DNA of 64,000 nucleotides. Origin: Kumtagia ephedrae (GTDB taxonomy: Bacteria > Pseudomonadota > Alphaproteobacteria > Rhizobiales > Rhizobiaceae). The stretch is from positions 83,872 through 147,871 of the forward strand of contig NZ_PXYK01000015.1 in NCBI RefSeq assembly GCF_003012745.1, given 5' to 3'. Both the position numbers and the translations under genes were made by a program. The notes beneath the pieces were generated by a model. It was not told the origin of the DNA. It saw only the letters and a list, made by a program, of their open reading frames with translations, and ran no database searches. This document shows, piece after piece, positions 1-12,567 of this stretch. Position 1 is the first letter of the stretch. The number at the start of each line of letters is the position of its first letter.

Positions 1-3
1 AAA

Positions 4-31
4 CGATTTCAAAATCTTTAAATCGATTAAT
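4..31 (+). promoter_or_regulatory. Palindromic operator candidate upstream of pckA
   Basis: The first 147 bases hold no gene. They contain an AT-rich stretch unlike the GC-rich surroundings. At 17-31 lies the near-palindrome TTTAAATCGATTAAT, centred on AATCGATT. CGATTT (4-9) and AAATCG (20-25) form a second inverted pair. Short palindromes with a central CG pair are typical of LacI-family operators, and pckA of Sinorhizobium is controlled by the LacI-type regulator PckR. The assignment to a PckR homologue is inference. The window edge cuts off anything further upstream. Confidence 0.4.
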
Positions 32-147
32 AGTTTGATATTCTTCATCTTTTCTGGTTTCGACGGGCTTCGCTCAAGAAAAGTTGAGCGCATGGACTTC
101 ATTCCGGGCGTCACCCCGGGAGTGCCAACCCACCAGGTCGAGGCAAG

Positions 148-1758
<1,611 letters not shown>

Positions 1759-1919
1759 GAGCGGCCAACCTCTTTCTTTCTCCTTGAGGAAGAGAATTGC
1801 TGTCCGGCATCGGTCGTGTCCAGCGCCACGGCCCGGCCGCTTGACACTCCGGCGTCCACAGCCGATCACCTGCCGCGAAAAATCCGGTGCGGTCGCCCGG
1901 AAGCGGAAGATGGTGGCGG

Positions 1920-3056
1920 ATGATCGACACGGAAGCACTGGTGGTCGGTGGCGGCGCGGCCGGGCTGGCGGTGGCGCAGGCGCTGGCGAAGGCAGGCATC
2001 GGGGTGCGCCTGCTGGAGGCCGCGCCCCGGCTCGGCGAGTCCTGGCGGCGGCGCCACAAGCATCTCACGCTCAATTCGCACCGCGACCTGTCCGTGCTTC
2101 CCGGCGTGACCTATCCGGCCGGTACGCCGGCGTTTCCAAAACGCGAGGCGGTGATCGACCTGTTCGAGGCTTTCGCGCGGCTGCACGGCCTGTCGATCGA
2201 CCATGACACCGCCGTCGAGCGCATCGATCGCGCCGGCGATCGCTGGGAGGCGAGGGCAGCGGGACGGACTTACCGGGCGCGACACGTCGTCATCGCCACC
2301 GGCCGCGACCGCGTTCCCTTCATCCCTGCATGGCCCGGCCGCGAGACCTATACCGGCCGGTTGCTCCATTCGGCCGATTTCGGCGAGGCGGCGGATTATC
2401 GCGGCAAGAGCGTGCTGGTGAGCGGAGCGGGCAATTCCGGCTTCGACGTGCTCAACCATCTGATCCGCGCGGAGACCGGCAGGCTGTGGCTGTCGGCCCG
2501 CCACGCGCCGGCCGTGCTGCCGAAGCGGGTCGCCAACCTCGCCGTGCACAAGAACGCCACCTGGCTGGTCAAGCTGCCGGTCGGCGTCGCCGATCGCGTC
2601 ATCGGCGCGACGCAGCGGCTGAGCTTCGGCGACCTTGGCAAGCTCGGCCTGCCGCCGGCGGCCGGTGGCGCGGCAAGCCGCATGAAGGCCGACAGCATCG
2701 CGATCGCCACCGACGACGGCGCGGTTGCGGCGATCAGGGCGGGCCGCGTCGCGGTCGTGCCGGTGATCGGCGGCTTCGAGGGAGGCCGCGTTCTGTTCGA
2801 GGACGGCAGCACGCTCAGCCCGGACGTGGTGATCGCCGCGACCGGCTACCGCACCGGGCTGGAAGGCATGGTCGGCCATCTCGGCGTGCTCGACCCGCGC
2901 GGCCGGCCGCGCTTCAACGGCGGCGAGAACGACCCCGCCCTGCCCGGCCTGTGGTTCACCGGCATGCGCGCCGATCTGCGCGGCTGCTTCGCCAATGCGA
3001 TCGACAAGGCGCAGGCGATTGCAAGGGGCATCGCGCGGGATGGAAAGGGCGGCTGA
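1920..3056 (+). CDS. Flavin-containing monooxygenase-like NAD(P)/FAD oxidoreductase
   Basis: This is a 378-residue flavoprotein of the CzcO/FMO-like family. Such enzymes use FAD and NAD(P)H to oxidise or hydroxylate small substrates; the substrate cannot be told from sequence. It has an N-terminal FAD-binding GGGAAG within the first 15 residues, a second nucleotide-binding GAGNSG near residue 170, and the ATGYRT motif typical of the family near the C-terminus. The ATG at 1920 is preferred over an in-frame upstream start at 1887 because the Rossmann strand then begins within five residues. It is separated from pckA by about 160 bases and is convergent with the next gene. Confidence 0.8.
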   Translation: MIDTEALVVGGGAAGLAVAQALAKAGIGVRLLEAAPRLGESWRRRHKHLTLNSHRDLSVLPGVTYPAGTPAFPKREAVIDLFEAFARLHGLSIDHDTAVERIDRAGDRWEARAAGRTYRARHVVIATGRDRVPFIPAWPGRETYTGRLLHSADFGEAADYRGKSVLVSGAGNSGFDVLNHLIRAETGRLWLSARHAPAVLPKRVANLAVHKNATWLVKLPVGVADRVIGATQRLSFGDLGKLGLPPAAGGAASRMKADSIAIATDDGAVAAIRAGRVAVVPVIGGFEGGRVLFEDGSTLSPDVVIAATGYRTGLEGMVGHLGVLDPRGRPRFNGGENDPALPGLWFTGMRADLRGCFANAIDKAQAIARGIARDGKGG

Positions 3057-3116
3057 GCGGACGCATGCAGCCCGCGCCGGTGCAAATGGACGCCGGAAAT
3101 GCCGGCGCCGTGCCCG

Positions 3117-3740
3117 CTACTGCACCGCGCCGACCAGCGGCGCCGAGCCCTCGCGGATGGTCACCCAGCGGCCGGTATGGTTCGAGGCCTGGCGCTTGAG
3201 GAAGCGGTAGCCGGTCTGGCTCCAGTCCTTGACTTCGTTGGACAGGTTGTCGAGGACGAAGTCGCCCTTGTCTGTGCGCACGGTAAGCACCGCATGGCCC
3301 TCGCCGTCCGGCTTGCGCACCACGGTGATGAGCAGGTTCGACAGCGACAGGCCGCCAGCCTGCAACTGGCGACGCTTCTCCAGCACATAGTCCTCGCAAT
3401 CGCCGACGCCGTCGTCGGGATAGGCCCAGACCTCGTCCTTGCCGTAGATGTCGAAATCGTTCATCGGCTTCACGGCGCCGTTCACGTCGGTGTTGATGCC
3501 GACCAGCAGGCTCCACAGCGCGCCGGACATGCGCTCCGGACCAGCGTCTCGCACCCGGATCGAACATTCCGCCCGATTGATCTTGCAGAACTCATAGTGG
3601 CCGATCGGCTGCGAGGTCAGGCCGCCGGTCAGCATCGGACCGGATGCCGAAGCTGCGCCGGCGATAAGACTAGCCATCGCCGAAGCCAGCACTATCCCGG
3701 TAAGCTTCGCGGCGCGGCGCGCCCGCGGAGAGGATTGCAT
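3117..3740 (-). CDS. Secreted transglutaminase-like cysteine peptidase (BTLCP family)
   Basis: The 207-residue protein has an N-terminal signal peptide: basic residues, a hydrophobic stretch, then an Ala-rich cleavage region around residue 32. The body matches the bacterial transglutaminase-like cysteine proteinase family common in rhizobia. The GDCEDYVLEK segment holds the putative active-site Cys. Members are periplasmic or secreted and their substrates are mostly unknown; some related proteins process adhesins beside a LapD-type partner, which is not seen here. The gene stands alone, convergent with the upstream oxidoreductase. Confidence 0.8.
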   Translation of the reverse strand: MQSSPRARRAAKLTGIVLASAMASLIAGAASASGPMLTGGLTSQPIGHYEFCKINRAECSIRVRDAGPERMSGALWSLLVGINTDVNGAVKPMNDFDIYGKDEVWAYPDDGVGDCEDYVLEKRRQLQAGGLSLSNLLITVVRKPDGEGHAVLTVRTDKGDFVLDNLSNEVKDWSQTGYRFLKRQASNHTGRWVTIREGSAPLVGAVQ

Positions 3741-3918
3741 AGCCCACTCGCCCTTTGTCGTTAAGGAAACGTTAAGGACGATTTTTCCGCCGAGTCAATT
3801 CACGCCTGACTAGACTTTCGCGTGATGGTTACCGTGATCAGCGCGGCGCGATGAATCTGCAACAGCCCGTCCGGCGTCGCCCGGAGCCTGTGCGGGTGCA
3901 TCGGGACTTCGGCCAAAA

Positions 3919-5196
3919 TCAGCCCTTGGCCGCGCGCACGAGCCGCAGTTTCGCCGGCGCGCGGTTCTCCTTGCCGTAGCTGGAGATGAAATCGACGATG
4001 CGCGGCACGATCTCGGAGCGGAAGCGCGAACCGTTGAAGACGCCGTAATGGCCGACCGCCGGCTGCATGTAGTGGGCGCGCATGTCGTTGGGGATGTTGA
4101 CGCAGAGGTCGTGCGCGGCCTGCGTCTGACCGATGCCCGAGATGTCGTCATTCTCGCCCTCGACGGTCAGCAGCGCGACGTTGCGGATTGCCGACGGGTC
4201 GACCGGGGTACCGCGATGCGTCATCTCGCCCTTGGGCAAGGCATGGCGGACGAACACGGTCTCCACCGTCTGAAGGTAGAACTCGGCGGTCAGATCCATG
4301 ACGGCGAGATATTCGTCGTAGAAGTCGCGATGCTTCTCGGCGTTGTCGCCGTCGTTCTTGATCAGATGCATGAAGAACTGCTTGTGCGCCGTGATGTGGC
4401 GGTCGAGATTCATGCTCATGAAGCCGGACAGCTGCAGGAAGGCCGGATAGACGTCGCGCATGAAGCCGGGCGCCGGCCACGGCACCTGCATGACGACGTT
4501 GTCGCGGAACCAGTCGATCCCCTTCTCCTCGGCCAGCAGGTTGACGGCGGTAGGGTTGCGCCGCGTGTCGATCGGGCCGCCCATGAGCGTCATGGTGGAG
4601 GGAGCGAAGCGGTCGCCGCGCGCTTCCATCAGCGCTGCGGCGGCGAGCACCGGCACGGAGGGCTGGCACACGCCCATCACATGCACCTCGGGGCCGAGCG
4701 CATGCAGCATCTCGACGATATAGTCGATGTAGTCGTCGAGATCGAAGCGGCCCTCCGACACGGGCACCATGCGGGCGTCGGCCCAGTCGGTGATGTAAAC
4801 GTCGGCGTGCGGCAGCATCGCTTCCACCGTGCCGCGCAAAAGCGTCGCGTAGTGGCCGGACATCGGAGCCACGATCAGCAGCTTCGGATCGGCCTTGCGC
4901 CGCGCCGGCAGGTCGCGCACGAAATGGATGAGATTGCAGAAGGGCCGCGACCATACGACCTTCTCGACCACCCCGACTTCCTTCCAGTCGACCACCGTTC
5001 GATCGAGCCCGAAGGACGGTTTTCCGTAGCGCCGGGTCGTGCGCTCGAACAGCTCCGCGGCGGCGGCGACCGAACGGCCTACCGCGGTGTGCGACAGCGG
5101 ATTGATCGGATTGGAGTAGAACAGCCTTACCGCATCCGCGAAGGCGCGGTACGGCTGCATGGCCGCATGGTTCAGTTCATAGAGCTGGTAGAACAT
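3919..5196 (-). CDS. phaZ: Intracellular poly(3-hydroxybutyrate) depolymerase
   Basis: This enzyme hydrolyses intracellular PHB granules to hydroxybutyrate oligomers and so remobilises stored carbon. The 425-residue product matches the intracellular PhaZ family in length and N-terminus (MFYQLYELNHAAMQPYRAFA). The nucleophile is the Cys of GVCQPSVP (C177), a lipase-box variant characteristic of this depolymerase type rather than GxSxG. There is no signal peptide, as expected for a cytoplasmic enzyme. It is monocistronic on the minus strand with about 160 bases upstream holding an inverted repeat. Together with pckA and glcB it fits use of acetyl units as carbon source. Confidence 0.93.
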   Translation of the reverse strand: MFYQLYELNHAAMQPYRAFADAVRLFYSNPINPLSHTAVGRSVAAAAELFERTTRRYGKPSFGLDRTVVDWKEVGVVEKVVWSRPFCNLIHFVRDLPARRKADPKLLIVAPMSGHYATLLRGTVEAMLPHADVYITDWADARMVPVSEGRFDLDDYIDYIVEMLHALGPEVHVMGVCQPSVPVLAAAALMEARGDRFAPSTMTLMGGPIDTRRNPTAVNLLAEEKGIDWFRDNVVMQVPWPAPGFMRDVYPAFLQLSGFMSMNLDRHITAHKQFFMHLIKNDGDNAEKHRDFYDEYLAVMDLTAEFYLQTVETVFVRHALPKGEMTHRGTPVDPSAIRNVALLTVEGENDDISGIGQTQAAHDLCVNIPNDMRAHYMQPAVGHYGVFNGSRFRSEIVPRIVDFISSYGKENRAPAKLRLVRAAKG

Positions 5197-5270
5197 CGAA
5201 AACTCCGCCGGTCCCGCGCTACGGCGCGGAAAAACCGCGTCCTATCGTTAGGCAGCGAAGTTAACGAACA

Positions 5271-5286
5271 ATTGCTGCGACGCAAT
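5271..5286. promoter_or_regulatory. Inverted repeat in the phaZ upstream region
   Basis: ATTGC and GCAAT flank a six-base spacer (TGCGAC), giving a 16-base palindrome about 75 bases upstream of the phaZ start. The position suits an operator. Which regulator binds is unknown; a PHB-responsive PhaR-type protein is only a guess. Confidence 0.3.
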
Positions 5287-5354
5287 ACGATATACGTCCG
5301 GCGGTGGCCTCATCCTTTAGTCCAATGAAGGCGGGCGATGCGCCAGGCCGGACG

Positions 5355-5642
5355 TCAGACCCCGTCGACCAGCACGATCTCGGCCTCGGCGTATTTCTGG
5401 CGGATCGCCTTGGCGGCCTGGTATTCGGGCGAGTGGTAGCAGTCGTGCGCGGCCTGTAGCGAGGCGAATTCGATGACCACGTTGCGCGCCCGGCCCGGCC
5501 CTTCCGCGAACTCATAGGCGCCGCCGCGCACCAGCATCGTCGCGCCGTACTTGTCGAAGGCAGGCTTCGCCGCCGCGACATAGTCTTTGTAGCCCTCGGG
5601 GTCGCGCACGTCGACGCGGGCGATCCAGTATCCCTTCGGCAT
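5355..5642 (-). CDS. DUF1330 family protein
   Basis: This is a 95-residue protein of the DUF1330 family, small dimeric alpha/beta ferredoxin-like barrels. The N-terminus MPKGYWIARVDVRDPEGY is the family signature, followed by the RGGAYEFAEG segment. The biochemical role of the family is not established. It lies 20 bases downstream of pyrF on the same strand and may be cotranscribed, a pairing that probably does not indicate function. Confidence 0.85.
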   Translation of the reverse strand: MPKGYWIARVDVRDPEGYKDYVAAAKPAFDKYGATMLVRGGAYEFAEGPGRARNVVIEFASLQAAHDCYHSPEYQAAKAIRQKYAEAEIVLVDGV

Positions 5643-5662
5643 TTTTTTCTCCCGTGTGAAAC

Positions 5663-6361
5663 TCAGGCCGCGGCCATCTCGGCCAGGATTGCCTGCGCGG
5701 CCGCCCGCCTGTCAACGGCGGCGACGACCGGCCTGGCCACCACCAGGTGGCTTGAGCCGGCCCGGATGGCATCCGCCGGGGTGACGACGCGTTTCTGGTC
5801 GCCATGCTCGGTGCCGGCCGGCCGGATGCCGGGCGTGACCACGGCGAGTTCGGGGCCGACGACCTTGCGCACCGCCGCCGCCTCGCCGGCCGAGCAGACG
5901 ATGCCGCCCATGCCGGTGGCGAGCGCCTGCTCGGCGCGGCGCAGCACTAGCGTGTGCGGATCGTATTCATAGCCGGCCTCGATCAGGTCGCTCTCGTCCA
6001 TCGAGGTAAGCACGGTGACGGCGAGCAGGCAGAGCGGCGTGCCGCGCGCCGCTTCTACGGCGGCCCGCATCGCTTTCGGATAGGCGTGCAGCGTCAGCAT
6101 CGTTACGCCCATTTTGGCGATGTTCTCGACGCCTTTCGCCACCGTGTTGTCGATGTCGAGCAGCTTCATGTCGAGGAAGACCTGCTTGCCCTCGGCGACG
6201 AGCTCGCGGGCGAAATCGAGCCCGCCGGCGAAGGCAAGTTGGTAGCCGATCTTGTAGAAGGAGACGACGCCGTCGAGCTCGCGCACAACGGCTTGGGCGA
6301 TTCGCAGGTCCGGTACGTCCAGGCCGACAATGAGCCGGCTGGCGAGATTGGTCTCTGTCAT
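5663..6361 (-). CDS. pyrF: Orotidine 5'-phosphate decarboxylase
   Basis: It catalyses the last step of UMP synthesis, decarboxylation of OMP. The 232-residue barrel shows LIVGLDVPD at the N-terminus and the catalytic cluster [10 protein letters not shown], with the Asp-Lys-Asp set about residues 62-67; [15 protein letters not shown] near the C-terminus binds phosphate. The ATG at 6361 is chosen because GGAG lies six bases upstream. The longer in-frame extension reads into the next gene and has no family similarity. It follows the FMN reductase by about 50 bases on the same strand. Confidence 0.95.
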   Translation of the reverse strand: MTETNLASRLIVGLDVPDLRIAQAVVRELDGVVSFYKIGYQLAFAGGLDFARELVAEGKQVFLDMKLLDIDNTVAKGVENIAKMGVTMLTLHAYPKAMRAAVEAARGTPLCLLAVTVLTSMDESDLIEAGYEYDPHTLVLRRAEQALATGMGGIVCSAGEAAAVRKVVGPELAVVTPGIRPAGTEHGDQKRVVTPADAIRAGSSHLVVARPVVAAVDRRAAAQAILAEMAAA

Positions 6362-6414
6362 GCGCATCTCCGTCGAATCGGCGCCGTCCGCCGCGTCGAG
6401 TCGAGCGGCCATTA

Positions 6415-7008
6415 TCACGAGTCGGCCCGTGTCGACAGCATCGCGGCGCGCTCGATCAGCGTCCGGCACAGGCGCTCCATGCCGTTGCGCAGCCTCTCCT
6501 CGCGAAAACCGCCATTCTCGTCGAAGGCTTTTTCGCCATAGGGCACCGAGACCTGCGGCGCGATCACTTCCATGCCGATATGCGACAGCACGGCGCGCAG
6601 ATGGTTGGCGCTGCGGATGCCGGCGAAATGGCCATCGGACGACGAGCACAGCGCCACCGGCTTGCCGGAGAACGGGCGCACCGGCGCGCCGCGATCCTTG
6701 CGCACACGGCTCACCCAGTCGATGGCGTTCTTGAGCAGCGGCGGCATCGAGCCGTTGTATTCGGGCGTCGCGATCAGCAGGCCCTCATGGTCGACGAACT
6801 GCCGAGCCAGCATCACGGCATTCTCCGGAACGCCTTTCTCCGCCTCCATATCCTGGTCCATGATCGGCAGCGGATAGTCGCCGAGCGAGATGCGGGTCAC
6901 CTCCGCCCCCTGCAGCGCGAGTTCGCGCATGGCCGCGTCCGCGGTCTTGCCGCTGTAGGCGCCGGTGCGGATCGAGCCGGCGAAGACGAGGATTTTTGGA
7001 TGATGCAA
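6415..7008 (-). CDS. NADPH-dependent FMN reductase
   Basis: This is a flavodoxin-fold reductase of the NADPH_dep FMN reductase family, 197 residues. It begins with [17 protein letters not shown], the FMN phosphate-binding loop, and contains [20 protein letters not shown], the family's second flavin contact. It probably reduces FMN or quinones. A TTG start at 7008 is inferred: AAGGAAG lies about nine bases upstream and the protein then starts directly on the first beta strand. It lies between pyrF and a Phd-type antitoxin on the same strand. Confidence 0.85.
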   Translation of the reverse strand: MHHPKILVFAGSIRTGAYSGKTADAAMRELALQGAEVTRISLGDYPLPIMDQDMEAEKGVPENAVMLARQFVDHEGLLIATPEYNGSMPPLLKNAIDWVSRVRKDRGAPVRPFSGKPVALCSSSDGHFAGIRSANHLRAVLSHIGMEVIAPQVSVPYGEKAFDENGGFREERLRNGMERLCRTLIERAAMLSTRADS

Positions 7009-7046
7009 AGGCCGGCTTCCTTTCGGGGATCGGAGTTGGCCGGCTG

Positions 7047-7259
7047 TCAGTCCGGCCGCGCTTCGTCGGCATCCAGCGGCGCGTTCGCCGACAGCCACCC
7101 GAACGAGTGAGTACGCGAAAGCCGCTCGAATTCGCTGTAGCTCAGGATGACGCCTTCGCGCCTGCCGCGCCGGGTGATGATGGATGGTCTTCCGGCAATC
7201 GCCTCGTCGAGGACACGCGAAAGCGTTGCCTTCGCCTCCTTCAGTGGGATTTCGCGCAT
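7047..7259 (-). CDS. Phd/YefM-type antitoxin, no toxin alongside
   Basis: A 70-residue protein starting MREIPLKEAKATLSRVLDEA and continuing with ITRRGRREGVILSYSEFERL, the classic Phd/YefM DNA-binding antitoxin fold. The ATG at 7259 follows AAGGGGG at good spacing. Such antitoxins normally neutralise a Doc, YoeB or VapC-like toxin encoded just downstream and repress their own promoter. Here the downstream gene, 38 bases away, is an FMN reductase and the upstream one is pmtA, so no partner is visible. It may be a remnant or may have been adopted for another regulatory role. Confidence 0.8.
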   Translation of the reverse strand: MREIPLKEAKATLSRVLDEAIAGRPSIITRRGRREGVILSYSEFERLSRTHSFGWLSANAPLDADEARPD

Positions 7260-7325
7260 GACAGCCCCCTTGGCTTCAGAAGTCATGCATGGGGAAATCA
7301 GCGGCGACAAGCCCAGCTTGTGCCG

Positions 7326-7934
7326 TCAGTTCCGTCGGCCGCGTTCATAGACCCACAATTGCGTGGGCGGGATGTTGCGGATGACGAAGTCGAAATGCCG
7401 CACCGTGTAGCTGCCGAGGCCGGGCGGCACGGGCGATTTCGGCCCGTAGGTCAACTGGATGACCGGCCGGCCCTCGGAAGTGCGGTCGAGCAGGTCCTCG
7501 AGATAGGCGACGCGGCGCTCCACCGGAAAGTTCAGCAGCGGCACGCCGGAGATCACGCAGTCGAAGCGCTTCGGTGCGTCGGCCCCCAGAGTGTGGTCGA
7601 GATCGAAGGCGTCGCCCTCGATGACGTTGACGCCGGGGAAATGGCGTCTCAGGTGGCGGACGAAGTCGGCCGAGTATTCGACGGTGTAGAGCTTCGCAGC
7701 CGGGACGCCGCGGGCGAGGATGGCGCGGGTGATGACGCCGGTCCCCGGGCCGATCTCCAGCACCGGCAGGCCGGACGAGACGTCGATGACGGAGGCCATG
7801 CGCCGGGCGGTGAAGGAACTGGTCGGAATGATCGAGCCGACGGCTTTCGGCTTGTCGATCCAGCCTCGGAAGAAACGAAGTTCGTCGTCGAACTTCTCGG
7901 CCAGCGCCTTACGCAACTCCGAACCGCGTCGCAT
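7326..7934 (-). CDS. pmtA: Phosphatidylethanolamine N-methyltransferase, rhizobial PmtA type
   Basis: This is a SAM-dependent methyltransferase of 202 residues that methylates phosphatidylethanolamine towards phosphatidylcholine in rhizobial membranes. Motif I is LEIGPGTGVITRAIL. The FDDELRFFRGWIDKPKAVGS segment and the GVPLLNFP post-motif are typical of the soluble rhizobial PmtA rather than the yeast-like membrane enzymes. The ATG at 7934 has AGGGA nine bases upstream and is preferred over the in-frame 7991. Its position just downstream of dnaJ is conserved in rhizobia. Confidence 0.85.
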   Translation of the reverse strand: MRRGSELRKALAEKFDDELRFFRGWIDKPKAVGSIIPTSSFTARRMASVIDVSSGLPVLEIGPGTGVITRAILARGVPAAKLYTVEYSADFVRHLRRHFPGVNVIEGDAFDLDHTLGADAPKRFDCVISGVPLLNFPVERRVAYLEDLLDRTSEGRPVIQLTYGPKSPVPPGLGSYTVRHFDFVIRNIPPTQLWVYERGRRN

Positions 7935-8064
7935 CGCGTCCACTCCCTGTCGCTGTGAGGCGATCAATACCAGCCTGACGTCCTGATGCAAGGCTTACGC
8001 AGCGGCGAAACGGGGTTCTCCCCGACTGGTTCCATCGGGCGTGACGGCGCCTCGGGCACACGCC

Positions 8065-9195
8065 TCAGTTGTTGCCGAACGACTCGAAGAAATCCTTCAT
8101 GCGCGAGAAGAACCCGCTCGACTGCGGGGAATTCTCGGTGGAGGACAGCTTCTCGAATTCCTCCAGCAGCTCGCGCTGGCGCTTGCTCAGGTTCTGCGGC
8201 GTCTCGACCGCGGTCTGGATGTAGAGGTCGCCGATCGTCGGCTGCCGCAGGATCGGCATGCCCTTGCCCTTCAGCCGGAACTGGCGGCCGTTCTGTGTGC
8301 CTTCCGGCACCTTCACGCGGGTCTGCGAGCCGTCGAGCGTCGTCACCTCGAACGCGCCGCCCAGGGCGGCGGTGGTCATCGAGATCGGCACCTTGCAGTA
8401 GAGGTCGGCGCCGTCGCGCTGGAAGAATTCATGCGGCTTAACCGACAGGAAGATGTAGAGGTCGCCGGGCGGGCCGCCGCGCAGCCCCGCCTCGCCCTCG
8501 TTGGCGAGCCGGATGCGGGTGCCGTCCTCGATGCCGGCCGGAATGTTCACCGACAGCGAGCGCTCCTCGGTGACGCGGCCCTGGCCGGCGCATTTCGAGC
8601 AGGGGTCCTTGATGGTCTGGCCGCGGCCGTGGCACTGCGGGCAGGTCCGCTCGATCGAGAAGAAGCCTTGCGCGGCGCGCACGCGGCCGGAGCCCGAGCA
8701 CAGCGAGCAGGTGACCGGCTGGGTGCCCGGCTTGGCGCCGGAGCCGCTGCAATCCGAGCAGGAGATCGAGGTCGGCACGCGGATCTGCGCCGTCCTGCCG
8801 GTATAGGCCTCCTCCAGCGTGATCTCCATGTTGTAGCGCAGGTCGGCGCCGCGCTCGCGGCCGCCGGTCGAGCGGCGGCGGCCGCCGCCCATCATCTCCC
8901 CGAAAATGTCCTCGAAGATGTCGGAGAAGCCGCCCGAGCCGAAGCCGTTCGCGCCCCCGTTCATGCCGCCATGCTCGAACGCGGCATGGCCGAAGCGGTC
9001 ATAGGCCGCCCGCTTCTGCGGGTCCTTCAGGGTCTCGTAGGCTTCGTTGATTTCCTTGAACTTCTGCTCGCAGGCGTTGTCCCCGGGATTGCGGTCGGGG
9101 TGGAACTGCATGGCGAGCTTGCGGAACGCGCTCTTGAGGGCCTTTTCGTCGGCTGATTTGCCGACGCCCAGCGTTTCATAGAAATCGGCTTTCAT
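8065..9195 (-). CDS. dnaJ: Chaperone protein DnaJ
   Basis: This is a type I Hsp40 of 376 residues that delivers clients to DnaK and stimulates its ATPase. The J domain spans about residues 1-70 and contains the HPD tripeptide in [10 protein letters not shown] Gly/Phe-rich linker follows. The zinc region has four repeats ([32 protein letters not shown]), all intact, and then the substrate-binding beta domains. Unlike in most relatives, it is not adjacent to dnaK: an acyltransferase gene lies between the two. Confidence 0.97.
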   Translation of the reverse strand: MKADFYETLGVGKSADEKALKSAFRKLAMQFHPDRNPGDNACEQKFKEINEAYETLKDPQKRAAYDRFGHAAFEHGGMNGGANGFGSGGFSDIFEDIFGEMMGGGRRRSTGGRERGADLRYNMEITLEEAYTGRTAQIRVPTSISCSDCSGSGAKPGTQPVTCSLCSGSGRVRAAQGFFSIERTCPQCHGRGQTIKDPCSKCAGQGRVTEERSLSVNIPAGIEDGTRIRLANEGEAGLRGGPPGDLYIFLSVKPHEFFQRDGADLYCKVPISMTTAALGGAFEVTTLDGSQTRVKVPEGTQNGRQFRLKGKGMPILRQPTIGDLYIQTAVETPQNLSKRQRELLEEFEKLSSTENSPQSSGFFSRMKDFFESFGNN

Positions 9196-9306
9196 TCTGC
9201 CTTGTGAACCGGTGGATGAGTTTCAAGCTAGGTGCACTGCTTGTCCGATCAGCGCGGGCAACTGGCACAGGATTTAGTAAACCGCAAGCCGGTATGCCAT
9301 AGGGGG

Positions 9307-9345
9307 CGGCCGGCAAAGCGACAGTTTTCGGCAGAAAACCGGCCG
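9307..9345. repeat. Hairpin between dnaJ and the acyltransferase gene
   Basis: CGGCCGG and CCGGCCG form outer arms, with TTTTC-GGCA-GAAAA inside the right half. The inner portion resembles part of the 79-bp palindromic element found elsewhere in the window (the CGGCAGAAA segment), so it may be a worn copy. No T-tract follows on either strand, so a terminator role is unlikely. Confidence 0.35.
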
Positions 9346-9355
9346 TTGGAACGGA

Positions 9356-10468
9356 TCAGGCGGTTCCAGTTGCGGCGGCACCACGCTTTTGCGCCGCCGC
9401 GCCGGCTTGCGTGCCGCCGAAACGGGCATTGAGATAGCGGCTGACCGGCCCTTCGAAATAGCGGTCCGACAGCAGCGCGGTCGCGATCACCGCCGCTGCC
9501 GGCAGATACCAGTAGGCGTAGAAGCTCATGACGCCCATCGGCTCGAGCATCTTGCGCCACACCACGGCGAGTAGGACGCTCTCGATCACCGGATGGATCA
9601 TGTAGATGCCGAAGGAGACGCGGCCGATCGGATGCAGCGGCTTGAGATAGGCGGCGGCCTCGGGATCGTTGCGCTCGGCGAGCGCGGCGAGGAAGGTCGC
9701 GGCCGCCAGCAGGAGCACGATCACATAGGCGTTCTGCAGCGTCGCCATCGCCGCGACCGCCGCGATGAAGACGAGCCATCCAGGCACGAGGCTCTTCAGC
9801 CCGAACCTGCTGTCGCGTACGGCGACGGCGACCATGGCGCCGAGCGCGAAATCGGCGAAGGCGCGATAGGCGCCCCAGGTGTTGGCCTGAAGCCAGCTCG
9901 GAAACGGTATCCAGCCCATGGCCACACCGATTTCCAGCGCAACGATGGCCGCGGCCGCAACGGCGGCCAGCCCCCATATCCCGTACCGCTGATAGGCCAG
10001 GACCAGCACCGGCAGGGTGAGATAGCAGAACCATTCGGCCGAAAGCGTCCAGCCGACATAGTTGAAGGTGAGCGTGTCGGTAAGGCCCCAGGCCTGCACC
10101 AGCAGGATGTTGGCCGGCAGTGCCGACCAGGCATAACGCTCGGGCTGCTCCGACTGCACGAGGCCGAGATGCAGCGCGGCGGCGACGACGCAGAAGAACA
10201 GCAGCGTCATGAAATAAAGCGGATAGAGCCGCGCCAAGCGTCGCACGATGAAACGCCGGAACGAAACGGGCTCGGACATCAGCGTATCGGCATAGCGCAG
10301 CATGATCAGGAAGCCGGAGATCATGAAGAACATCTCCATGAGCGGCATCAGGCGGTACAGCGCGGCGCTGGCCGCCTCGTGCCCGGGCGGCGCGTAGCGC
10401 AGGAAATGCCACATCATCACCGCGAGGGCAGCCGACAGCCGCCAGATCTCGAGCGTCCTGAAATGCAT
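9356..10468 (-). CDS. Acyltransferase family 3 (OafA/YrhL-like) membrane protein
   Basis: An integral membrane O-acyltransferase of 370 residues with about ten hydrophobic segments. The N-terminal MHFRTLEIWRLSAALAVMMW, followed by WHFLRYAPPG and then FFMISGFLI, carries the conserved His and the SGF signature of acyltransferase-3 enzymes, which transfer acyl groups to sugars, lipids or exopolysaccharide at the inner membrane. The ATG at 10468 is preferred over 10522. The gene separates dnaK from dnaJ, both on the same strand, and is preceded by the dnaK terminator, so it is probably transcribed separately. The substrate is unknown. Confidence 0.85.
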   Translation of the reverse strand: MHFRTLEIWRLSAALAVMMWHFLRYAPPGHEAASAALYRLMPLMEMFFMISGFLIMLRYADTLMSEPVSFRRFIVRRLARLYPLYFMTLLFFCVVAAALHLGLVQSEQPERYAWSALPANILLVQAWGLTDTLTFNYVGWTLSAEWFCYLTLPVLVLAYQRYGIWGLAAVAAAAIVALEIGVAMGWIPFPSWLQANTWGAYRAFADFALGAMVAVAVRDSRFGLKSLVPGWLVFIAAVAAMATLQNAYVIVLLLAAATFLAALAERNDPEAAAYLKPLHPIGRVSFGIYMIHPVIESVLLAVVWRKMLEPMGVMSFYAYWYLPAAAVIATALLSDRYFEGPVSRYLNARFGGTQAGAAAQKRGAAATGTA

Positions 10469-10593
10469 CGGCCCCTGTTCCGACCCTGCCCCGGCAGCAG
10501 TGCCGCCGGCAACCCACGACAAGTGTATCTCGGGGAGAGAACGTTGGGGCGAGGTTCTTCAGGTAAGCTTAACGAAGGCCCGCGGTGCGTTCA

Positions 10594-10624
10594 CAAAAAA
10601 GAAGCCCGGCGCGGTGGCCGGGCT
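10594..10624 (-). terminator. Rho-independent terminator of dnaK
   Basis: Read on the minus strand, AGCCCGGC, a six-base loop and GCCGGGCT are followed by TCTTTTTTG. It lies just 27 bases past the dnaK stop, so dnaK transcription probably ends here before the acyltransferase gene. Confidence 0.85.
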
Positions 10625-10650
10625 CCCATGCTGTCTCCGTCCGATCGGGA

Positions 10651-12567
<1,917 letters not shown>

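Noticed and set aside
1866..2879. Long open frames opposite real genes here and throughout (for example 4048-5328, 14070-15275, 16333-17883, 17874-19799, 20174-21964).
   Set aside because: High GC content leaves antisense frames open. Their products are rich in Arg, His, Gly and Asp with no family motifs, while the other strand encodes clear proteins.
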